Assembly (NCBI GenBank): GCA_002315385.1
Contig: DCHZ01000040.1
Coordinates: 1-64,000 of the forward strand
Source of the DNA: Firmicutes bacterium UBA1739
Lineage (GTDB): Bacteria > Bacillota > Clostridia > Peptostreptococcales > Anaerovoracaceae
Direction of reading: 5' to 3'
Length of the DNA stretch: 64,000 nt
A program made the position numbers and the translations under genes. Below the pieces are notes generated by a model. The model was not told where the DNA came from, did no database searches, and saw only the letters and a program-made list of their open reading frames with translations. Shown piece by piece: positions 33,611 to 41,127 of this stretch. The first letter of the stretch is position 1; every line of letters begins with the position of its first letter.

Positions 33611-35194
33611 TCAGTAACTTATATATTTTCCGGGATCCACAGGAGTACCGTTAACCCTGATTTCAAAATGAAGATGATTTCCCGTTGAATTTCCGGTTGA
33701 ACCAACCTTTGCGATAATACTCCCCTGTGACACCACATCTCCGGTGCCGGCAAGAAGCTCCGAACAATGTGCATACATTGTCTGTACGCCCGAGCCATGA
33801 TCGATTTTTATTAAATAACCGTAGCCTGAAGAATATCCGGCAAAAACCACAGTTCCGGATCTGGCGGCAAATATCGGAGTACCCTTATCAGCCGCAATGT
33901 CTATTCCTGTATGCTGCCTGTACTCACCGCTTATCGGATGGATTCTGTATCCGAATTCCGAACTTATTCTTGTAACATTTACTTTTGCGACAGGTCTGAT
34001 TATATCTCCGTAATCATCCGGCAGGGCTGCTCCCGCAATATCTCCGTTACCGCCATAATAACGGCTGAAAGCATAATCCACGTAAAGCATTACCTTTTCC
34101 GCATATTTTTCATCATACATTTTCCCCACGGCTTTCCTGTTCAGACCTTTTGATATTATGTACTGATATGCGTCATTAATGTTATACTCATGACCTTCAC
34201 TTATATATTCGTTACCGAAATGATATCCCTGTATTACCCGTTTAAGTTCATTTTTTTCTTTTTCACTCAGATTAAGACCCGTGTCACACACTGCTCCGGA
34301 AGCGGTTCCCGAAAAATCTCCGCCTCCGCCTTCCCTGTAATATCCCATTACTTTTACCACATAATTCCGGGTTTCGGTAAAAGGCGGTATCCCGTTGTAT
34401 TTATCGACATTTCCCGAACCCGCATTATATGCGGCCAGTGCAAGCTCCCAGTTTTCATATTTCAGATACAGCTGCGAAAGATATTTTGTTCCTCCCAGTA
34501 TATTCTGATATGCGTCATATGCATCCGATACACCCAGCGATTTTGCAGTCGCAGGCATCAGCTGCATAAGCCCTGTCGCCCCGGAAGAAGAAACCGCATC
34601 GGGATTCCCTCCTGATTCCTGACGAATAACTGCTCTTATCATTGCTTCAGGCACTCCATACATTGATGATGCTTTTCTGATATATGCCGAATACCTGTCT
34701 TCACCCGACTCACCTGTTTCGTAGAAAACCACTGATTCCGCATTTTCATAGATTGTTCTGAATTCAAATGAATACGGCGAAATAGTAATACCGGCTTCGT
34801 CAAGCATGTCTATAAACCTGTCCACACCTCTGTTTATGGACTGACCCGCAGTATATATATTCGCCGCGGGAGTATACCTCTGCATTCCGCACACATCTGT
34901 TCCGAGACCTGAGCTTTCTGTCTGAATTATTCCGAGAATCACTTCCGTATACTGTCTGTAGAAATCGTTGTCCGGATCTTCATCTTCGGTGTTTTCATGT
35001 GCAATCAGTTCCTCTCTGACAACTGCTCTGTACTGCTCAACATAATCGGCAAACTTACTGTTTTTAATGCTGAGTCCTTCATAAACCGTGCTCATCGCTT
35101 CAGTTACGGCAAATATCACTCCGGCTGCCAGTGTTCCCAGCAAAAAAACATTTACTACAATAATGATGATGAGTATTTTCTTTTTTCCCTGCAT
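33611..35194 (-). CDS. Conjugation muralytic enzyme: lysozyme-like/SLT + M23 peptidase
   Basis: 527 aa. After a membrane helix (ILIIIIVVNVFLLGTLAAGV) come three parts. The first (about 70-125) has GIIQTESSGLGTDVCGMQ and TAGQSINRGVDRFIDML, reminiscent of the Tn916 Orf14/CwlT lysozyme. The second (about 175-275) is a clear soluble-lytic-transglycosylase domain: RAVIRQESGGNPDAVSSSGA, GLMQLMPATA and LALAAYNAGSGNVDKY. The third (about 400-525) is M23/LytM: SSEFGYRIHPISGEYRQHTG and NHLHFEIRVNG with zinc histidines. It opens peptidoglycan for the transfer channel. It starts right at the virB4 stop; ATG 35194 preferred over the upstream GTG. Confidence 0.88.
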   Translation of the reverse strand: MQGKKKILIIIIVVNVFLLGTLAAGVIFAVTEAMSTVYEGLSIKNSKFADYVEQYRAVVREELIAHENTEDEDPDNDFYRQYTEVILGIIQTESSGLGTDVCGMQRYTPAANIYTAGQSINRGVDRFIDMLDEAGITISPYSFEFRTIYENAESVVFYETGESGEDRYSAYIRKASSMYGVPEAMIRAVIRQESGGNPDAVSSSGATGLMQLMPATAKSLGVSDAYDAYQNILGGTKYLSQLYLKYENWELALAAYNAGSGNVDKYNGIPPFTETRNYVVKVMGYYREGGGGDFSGTASGAVCDTGLNLSEKEKNELKRVIQGYHFGNEYISEGHEYNINDAYQYIISKGLNRKAVGKMYDEKYAEKVMLYVDYAFSRYYGGNGDIAGAALPDDYGDIIRPVAKVNVTRISSEFGYRIHPISGEYRQHTGIDIAADKGTPIFAARSGTVVFAGYSSGYGYLIKIDHGSGVQTMYAHCSELLAGTGDVVSQGSIIAKVGSTGNSTGNHLHFEIRVNGTPVDPGKYISY

Positions 35195-35195
35195 A

Positions 35196-37100
35196 TCACG
35201 CACCACCGGTGAACAGAGAATCCTCTTCTTCGGATATCATTATCCTGAATTCCACATTTTTATCCCCGGCAATGGAAAGTATGGTTTCTCCTTTTGACAG
35301 TCTGGGAATTCTTTCATATTCCGACTCAGTCAGCTGATCTTTAAAAACAGTCTCCAGCTTGTCAAGGCAGTTTGAATCCTGATTCATCAGAAATTTATAC
35401 GTTGAAAGCTCGAACAGCGTTGTTATAGACTGTACCCCTTCAGCGCTGGCATTGTCAGGCACAAAATCTCTGATGCTCTGGGATGCCAGAAGAATTCCGC
35501 CGAAATACTTTCTCGCCTCTCTTTCATATACAGTCAGCTGCTCTATTCCCGCAGTCTTACTGGCACTGATTACTCTGTGAGATTCGTCCAGTATGATCAG
35601 AAATCTTCTGATATCTTCCCACTCAATTCTTTTTTCGTCATACAGTTTTTTCATCGGCTGCCCTGAGGTTACAAGGTTATCCCAGCATAAAAAAAGCGCA
35701 TTGAAAATCTGCGCATCCGATATTTCAGGCTTATTGCCTAAAAGATTCTTAATATCAAAGCTGACAATCTGCTCTTTCTGAAGATTGTCTATTGATGTAT
35801 GTCCGTCAAAAATATTTCCGTAATTTGAAACAATATTCCTTATTACCAGCTCAATCTTTTCGATTCTGAGTATTTTCTCACGTGAAGACTCCGGAATGTC
35901 CTCCGCAGATTCCATTTCTATTCTTCTGGCTTCAACGAATTCCAGAAAATCGGAAAATGTAGGGTACATTTTTGCCGGAAGCTCTGTCAGTCTTACTTCC
36001 GAAGCATTGCCTCCCGCTATCATTCCCCTGCTGATATATAACTCTCTCAGAAGCTCTTCAAATGTAATGATAGTATATTTATCGCATTCCGGATTCAGAT
36101 ATCTGAATATTGTGGTCACTTTCGACAGGTGTCTGTTATAGCTGACATTTTCGTTTTCATCGGTCTTCATTATTTCCAGGGCATTCAGATTTCCTCCGCT
36201 TCCGTCAAGAGGTACAATTTTGCCACCCAGATATCTGATAAGAGATGCAAATTCTCCGGTCGGATCGAATACTCTGATGTAATCTCCGCGAATTGCTCTG
36301 TCACGGATTATTTTTTTCAGAAGTGTTGATTTTCCCGAACCCATTTTGCCTACTACGAGAGAGTTGTAGCTCATTCTTATATTGTCTCTGTGAAACAAAT
36401 CGAATATCACACTCCCGCCTCCCATAAACGTTGTTTCTCCGTAAAAGCTCCCGTTTTCATCATTCAGATTTGTAAAATGAAACGGATTTCCAATAGACAG
36501 TGTTCCCGAAAGCAGGGGCTGTCCTTCCCGTTTATACAGACTCTGCTGCTGCCTGATGTATGGACGCAGCATATTCTGCCAGTCGTTTTTTCCTTCATTC
36601 AGACAAATGGCTGCTCTGTATCCGTTGGCTTCAAGGTAGTTAATTACTTCTTTTACCTGAGCATCCGTTTCCGGAAGAGTCCTTCCCGGAATATACACTC
36701 TGCAGGCCACAAGTTTTACTATTTCATTCATACCGCTGATTTCTTCATACATTGCAGTAAGTTCTTTTATCTGATGTCTGGCGTCGATAATATCCGCACC
36801 GTCTTTCCCGGTATTCAGACGGCTTTCCTGTTCCCGCAGTGATTTATTGATATTTCTTCTTGCCTCATCTGTGTTTTCGGTGGAAATATCAAGAATTACG
36901 ACAGAATTGTTTATGTTCATAATTGTCGAAAGCCAGTGGCTTCCCACATGTTTTCTGTATTTCCAGATGTAGATGCAGGCTTCGTATCCGTCTCCGGTTT
37001 TAATGAATCTTTCATCCCTGAATGATATCCCGCCCTGTGGCTGAATACGCGAAATGAATTCAGGATTTACTTCCTGTTTGTTCTCTTCTTTTTTTCTCAT
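35196..37100 (-). CDS. VirB4/TrsE-like conjugation ATPase
   Basis: 634 aa. N-terminal VirB4 domain (GGISFRDERFIKTGDGYEAC), then Walker A in VVGKMGSGKSTLLKKIIRDR near residue 250, and Walker B in RRFLIILDESHRVI near 530, followed by LLASQSIRDF. VirB4 energises assembly and substrate transport of the conjugative type IV secretion system. The frame continues 22 codons upstream, but GGGGAGG lies just before ATG 37100. Length matches the TrsE/TraE proteins of pGO1/pSK41 (about 670 aa), consistent with a separate TrsD-like protein upstream. A strong terminator-like hairpin stands in front of it. Confidence 0.92.
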   Translation of the reverse strand: MRKKEENKQEVNPEFISRIQPQGGISFRDERFIKTGDGYEACIYIWKYRKHVGSHWLSTIMNINNSVVILDISTENTDEARRNINKSLREQESRLNTGKDGADIIDARHQIKELTAMYEEISGMNEIVKLVACRVYIPGRTLPETDAQVKEVINYLEANGYRAAICLNEGKNDWQNMLRPYIRQQQSLYKREGQPLLSGTLSIGNPFHFTNLNDENGSFYGETTFMGGGSVIFDLFHRDNIRMSYNSLVVGKMGSGKSTLLKKIIRDRAIRGDYIRVFDPTGEFASLIRYLGGKIVPLDGSGGNLNALEIMKTDENENVSYNRHLSKVTTIFRYLNPECDKYTIITFEELLRELYISRGMIAGGNASEVRLTELPAKMYPTFSDFLEFVEARRIEMESAEDIPESSREKILRIEKIELVIRNIVSNYGNIFDGHTSIDNLQKEQIVSFDIKNLLGNKPEISDAQIFNALFLCWDNLVTSGQPMKKLYDEKRIEWEDIRRFLIILDESHRVISASKTAGIEQLTVYEREARKYFGGILLASQSIRDFVPDNASAEGVQSITTLFELSTYKFLMNQDSNCLDKLETVFKDQLTESEYERIPRLSKGETILSIAGDKNVEFRIMISEEEDSLFTGGA

Positions 37101-37173
37101 CATCGCCTCCCCGAGAATTCCGACAGAATATGTGCCAATAAAAAAGCCGCTTTTCCAATGCCGCACTTTTAGG

Positions 37174-37211
37174 TATTAAAAAGGTCGGGGTTGTCTGAAC
37201 TCCCGACCTTT
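37174..37211 (-). terminator. Intrinsic terminator-like hairpin between trsD-like and virB4 genes
   Basis: On the minus strand AAAGGTCGGG and CCCGACCTTT form a perfect 10-bp stem (37202-37211 with 37180-37189) followed by TTAATA. It lies 25 bp past the trsD-like stop inside the transfer operon, so virB4 and all downstream genes must be expressed by read-through, antitermination or another promoter. Confidence 0.75.
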
Positions 37212-37235
37212 ACATCAAATAACTGATTACTGCCG

Positions 37236-37850
37236 TCATACATAACCTATCATTGCACTCTTGTTGTTCATTTTGAATAGAATAGCTTCCTTTTTATCCA
37301 TACTCATTTTTCTGATTAACGGTACTGTTCCTCTTGATAATGCTCTCATAATCGTATTGTAATTGTCATTATACTGATCCATATTCTCTGCGAAAAAAAT
37401 CAGATAGTATTCCCTGTCTGTTCTGTACTTTGTAATCCGCTCAAGCTCTGCCAGTTTTTCCTTAAGCTGAATCAGAAAAACCTCATTTCTGCAGGATTCA
37501 ATTTTATTTTTGTAGTACTCCTGCTGACGGCTTGTATCGGTAGGGAAATTAAGACTTACGATTTTCATGTCAAAAGTTGCCGTTTTATATAACTTTTCAA
37601 AACAGGCTTCATCGAAGCTGATGGTGTCTTTGGATGCACTCATCAGGTCTTTGCAGATAATCTGAAGAATGTCCATATATTTTCCATCATCAGTAATAAA
37701 AACTTCCATATCATAATCCACAGGATTTATTATCCGGGAAACATATGATATTGGGTGTGCTGATTTTTCAGCAGATTCTGTACTGTTTCTTTTCAGAATC
37801 TTTCGGGCAAATTCTTTTATCTTATCTCTGATACTCATCTCAGATTGCAT
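37236..37850 (-). CDS. TrsD/TraD-like conjugation protein, 204 aa
   Basis: A 204-aa soluble protein: MQSEMSIRDKIKEFARKILK, then NPVDYDMEVFITDDGKYMDI, SFDEACFEKLYKTATFDMKI and EYYLIFFAENMDQYNDNYNT. It has no membrane helix or P-loop. The order PrgI/TrsC-like, this gene, VirB4 matches trsC-trsD-trsE of staphylococcal pGO1/pSK41, in which TrsD is a similar-sized protein resembling a VirB4 N-terminal region. Start overlaps the 91-aa gene by 11 bp. The family call is moderate and rests mainly on size and order. Confidence 0.6.
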   Translation of the reverse strand: MQSEMSIRDKIKEFARKILKRNSTESAEKSAHPISYVSRIINPVDYDMEVFITDDGKYMDILQIICKDLMSASKDTISFDEACFEKLYKTATFDMKIVSLNFPTDTSRQQEYYKNKIESCRNEVFLIQLKEKLAELERITKYRTDREYYLIFFAENMDQYNDNYNTIMRALSRGTVPLIRKMSMDKKEAILFKMNNKSAMIGYV

Positions 37851-38115
37851 GATACACCGTCCTGTCCCTGAAAAGCTTGTAGAAAATGCTTTGAAATATT
37901 CTTTTCTGAGGATTGAAGGAAGATGCTCTCGTTAATATCAGAGCTGCAAGAATATTATATATGTTGTAAAAAAGTTTCACCGCGTCATGAACGCAGCTTC
38001 CTGCCACTGACATTGCACAGAAGAATATAAGAATGAATACCAAATCATACAGGTAAAAATGTTTTGCTACCTTTACCGGTGATTTCAGTTCCTGGGGAAC
38101 AATATACACACTCAT
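37840..38115 (-). CDS. PrgI/TrsC-like small membrane protein, 91 aa
   Basis: 91 aa with two membrane helices: YLYDLVFILIFFCAMSVAGS and KLFYNIYNILAALILT, after the N-terminal MSVYIVPQELKSPVKVAKHF. This shape (short N-terminus, helical hairpin, basic end FQSIFYKLFRDRT) is that of PrgI/TcpE/TrsC proteins, VirB3-like parts of Gram-positive conjugation systems that sit directly before VirB4. The start overlaps the stop of the big VirB6-like gene by 4 bp. Call by topology and order. Confidence 0.7.
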   Translation of the reverse strand: MSVYIVPQELKSPVKVAKHFYLYDLVFILIFFCAMSVAGSCVHDAVKLFYNIYNILAALILTRASSFNPQKRIFQSIFYKLFRDRTVYHAI

Positions 38116-41100
38116 TTTTTACTGCCTCTCTTTTTTCCGTAATTCTTTTCAGACTCTTTTATGTCAGACTTCATTTTGTGGGAATTCATCCCGGAATTAA
38201 TTCTTTCATGCATTTCCTCTCCCTTTCTTTTTCCTCTTTCATAGTTTCTGATAAGCTGACTGTTTTCCGACTTAGCTTTTATTTCTTTTTTTGCGGAATT
38301 GTACAGCGAATCGTAGATTGTATGCGTTCTTCTGCCGGAAGACAAGCCCTCCCGGGTTTCATCTTTTCTCAGACTATCATTCCCGGAAACAGCTTTTTCG
38401 TAATGTAACGCAGTATCTTTTTCTTCATCAAATCTCATCCCCTTGTTGTTTTTTACATTCATTTCACTGAGCTTATTGCTGCCATCAATGCCCTCACTGC
38501 GGTGCTCATACACAGGTGCTGAATTCAGTCCTTCCTTTTCATGGTTAATTCCGAAACCGGAAGTTATTTTTCCATTTACCGCATCGGAATCAAATCCTCC
38601 TTTCGAATTTCTCATGTCTGAAACATGTTTTGCCAGTTCGGGTTTTTTCTCAATTACGGATGCAGATTTTTCTCCGGGTACTCCTATGCTGCCACTTTCC
38701 ATCTGATAACCTTCCGCTTTCGCCGGATTCCCTTCTTTTACCGGTATTCCGGTTTTCACGCCGGCCGGTGTTTCTGACTCTATGCCTTGTGAAATTCTTC
38801 CACTTTCCGCATTAACAGATTCCCCGAGAGGAATTCTCCCACTGTTTTCCGGCACTGCCCCGACTTTGGAAATACCATTCATTACATTTGAACCGGTATC
38901 CTCTTCAGACAAATTCTCCTGTTCATTTGAACTGTTCTTTCCTTCAATAATACTTTCAGGCAGATTTTCAGACATCTCTATGCTGCCATTCAAATTGTTT
39001 TCTGAAGTTTCATCTTTCATGCCGTCAGAATCAGTAACCGTACTTCTTTCATCATTATTCCCTGCATCTTCAATAATGCCGTTACTCTCATATGCGCCGG
39101 CACTTTCATCATATCCGGTTGCACCTATTTCTCCCGCCTGAATCACTGAGATACCTTCTTCAGACTTTTCGTTTCCTGTCAGGCAGTCCCGGCTTTCCTG
39201 CGCCTCGGTTTCAGCCTTATCACTTTCTTCTTTCTTCGTCATCGAATCATTATTCCATGCATCTTCAACAATTCCGTTACTCTCAGATGCACCGGCACTT
39301 TCATCATATCCGGTTGCACCTATTTCTCCCGCCGAAGTCGCTGAGATACCTTCTTCAGACTTTTCGTTTCCTGTCAGGCTGTCCCGGCTTTCCTTCGCCT
39401 CGGTTTCAGCATTATCACTTTCTTCTTTCTTCGTCATTAAATCCGTTTTTGCAGCGCTACCGGTAATTCCTGTAGGCTGGGCGTTTATACTTCTTCTGAG
39501 GAAATCATCTTCTCCCGAGTCGGTACTGTTAAGCCCGTTATTAATCGATATTCCCGGCATTATTATGCTGTTCCCATTTTCATGACTGTTTTCCCGATTT
39601 TTTTCATTCGCCTTTTCCTTATCCCCTGATATCCCGTTTGAATCATTTTTATCTCTGTTATCCTTCAGATTGTTTTCCGCATTCGTATTGCTGAATCCGG
39701 TTCTGTCCTCGCCGCCCTCATTTTTCTTCCGCTTTTCTTCGGAATCATTCATCCTTCCCCCGCGCATTCCGTCTTCATTTCTGCCATCAGAACTCTTTCC
39801 TTCGGAATCCGGTTTACCGTCAATTCCAACTGCAAACCCCGCCGCACCGGCCGCCGCATTTGCCGCCTTTTCTCCGGCCTTCTTTACACCTCCGAACAGA
39901 CCGCCCAGTTCTCTTTTTCTGTTGCCATCCTTATCATATCGAGTGTTTTTACCGGGATCTCCAATCGCCGTATTTCTCACAGCCTTTCCTGCTCCGATCG
40001 CACTTCTTCCCAGTGCAATGCCTCCGATCAGTGTATGATATCCTGATTTTATTCCGGCATCGACACCGAAAATTCTTTCTATTACATTCGGTCCGTCTAT
40101 TACAACTACTGCCGCCGCTGCCATACAGATAATATACGTAATTGTTCCGATCTGTCCGTCAGTTTTTAACCTGTTAAAGTACGTCTCGGCAATAAAGTAA
40201 AATTTCAGTATTACCGTTGTCAGAAACACTACCGTAAACAGAGAAAGCATGGATTTAAGAGCTTCTTTTGTTCTCTGCCCTGTTGTCAGATCCGTCACTG
40301 CCAGCAGGCACGCAAGAAATTCATGTATTGTTATTTCAATTATTATTCTCGCAACCTTATAACATGAAAATGCCAGAACCGCCGTCATGGTAATAAGCAC
40401 AATAATAAGGCTCAGCCAGTCCACGTTAAATCTGTAGTAAAACTCCGGAAATAAATCAAGCCAGCCTCCGTAATCAATTTTTTCTATGCTTTTCTTTCCT
40501 GACGAATCCACCACAACTGCCGAACCGAAAACCTCAGGATTCTTAAGTGAAGCATCTTCAGGATCCATTTTTTCGGTTATCTTTATTGATGACAGAGAAT
40601 CTGAAGAAAGATGATTTTTGCCCTGTCCGAAATCGAAACCATTCCTGTCCAGATACTTTAAATCCGTAACTGAATTAATAATAATATCATCTGCGATTGC
40701 ACCGGTCTGAGTATATGTACTTCTGACCGCATTGATCCCTCCAAGAGTCAGCTCACTCATCTGAGCAGCAAACACAGGCATGCAGGTTATTACTAACAGC
40801 ATCACAAGAAAATTTCTCAGAATCGCAGACCTGTTATTTATCTTCCCCGTCATCAGAGAATATCCGAGATAAACGATTCCAATACCGATAAGACACATAA
40901 ATAACGGAAAAGCCATATCCATAAATCCGGTTACCTCTTCGGAAGTTGTCAGTCCGAATAATGTGTATATTTCTGTGATAATACTGTCAAAGCCGTTAAG
41001 AATAATTCTCATTGCCTTTACAATAATCCATCCTATTGTTGAGAACGCATCCACTATCACAGATGACTGTGAAAAGACTTCACTGTGTTCCTCAAAAATA

Positions 41101-41123
41101 CCAATCAGTTCATTTTCATTCAT
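38112..41123 (-). CDS. VirB6/TrbL-like channel protein with long repetitive tail (1003 aa)
   Basis: Residues about 1-365 hold a polytopic membrane domain: MDMAFPLFMCLIGIGIVYLG, AILRNFLVMLLVITCMPVFA, IIVLITMTAVLAFSCYKVAR, and YIICMAAAAVVVIDG. This is the VirB6/TrbL (TrsL) layout, the inner channel of the type IV secretion system. The remaining 640 residues are hydrophilic, rich in Ser, Glu, Asn and Gly, and disordered-looking, with a near-perfect 65-aa tandem duplication. An unusually long tail for this family; it would lie in cytoplasm or outside depending on topology. It follows the coupling-protein gene by 4 bp. Confidence 0.82.
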   Translation of the reverse strand: MNENELIGIFEEHSEVFSQSSVIVDAFSTIGWIIVKAMRIILNGFDSIITEIYTLFGLTTSEEVTGFMDMAFPLFMCLIGIGIVYLGYSLMTGKINNRSAILRNFLVMLLVITCMPVFAAQMSELTLGGINAVRSTYTQTGAIADDIIINSVTDLKYLDRNGFDFGQGKNHLSSDSLSSIKITEKMDPEDASLKNPEVFGSAVVVDSSGKKSIEKIDYGGWLDLFPEFYYRFNVDWLSLIIVLITMTAVLAFSCYKVARIIIEITIHEFLACLLAVTDLTTGQRTKEALKSMLSLFTVVFLTTVILKFYFIAETYFNRLKTDGQIGTITYIICMAAAAVVVIDGPNVIERIFGVDAGIKSGYHTLIGGIALGRSAIGAGKAVRNTAIGDPGKNTRYDKDGNRKRELGGLFGGVKKAGEKAANAAAGAAGFAVGIDGKPDSEGKSSDGRNEDGMRGGRMNDSEEKRKKNEGGEDRTGFSNTNAENNLKDNRDKNDSNGISGDKEKANEKNRENSHENGNSIIMPGISINNGLNSTDSGEDDFLRRSINAQPTGITGSAAKTDLMTKKEESDNAETEAKESRDSLTGNEKSEEGISATSAGEIGATGYDESAGASESNGIVEDAWNNDSMTKKEESDKAETEAQESRDCLTGNEKSEEGISVIQAGEIGATGYDESAGAYESNGIIEDAGNNDERSTVTDSDGMKDETSENNLNGSIEMSENLPESIIEGKNSSNEQENLSEEDTGSNVMNGISKVGAVPENSGRIPLGESVNAESGRISQGIESETPAGVKTGIPVKEGNPAKAEGYQMESGSIGVPGEKSASVIEKKPELAKHVSDMRNSKGGFDSDAVNGKITSGFGINHEKEGLNSAPVYEHRSEGIDGSNKLSEMNVKNNKGMRFDEEKDTALHYEKAVSGNDSLRKDETREGLSSGRRTHTIYDSLYNSAKKEIKAKSENSQLIRNYERGKRKGEEMHERINSGMNSHKMKSDIKESEKNYGKKRGSKK
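39048..39437 (-). repeat. Two tandem 195-bp repeats in the VirB6-like gene
   Basis: Units 39243-39437 and 39048-39242 are exactly 195 bp apart and encode 65 aa each, both starting MTKKEESD and containing LTGNEKSEEGIS and AGEIGATGYDESAGA. They differ at only a few residues (for example ATS versus VIQ, ASES versus AYES), so the duplication is recent. In-frame expansion lengthens the hydrophilic tail without breaking the protein. Confidence 0.9.
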
Positions 41124-41127
41124 GCTT

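Noticed and set aside
39670..40038. 122-aa plus-strand ORF opposite the VirB6-like tail
   Set aside because: Pro/Ser/Phe-rich antisense shadow of a Glu/Ser/Asn-rich coding sequence.
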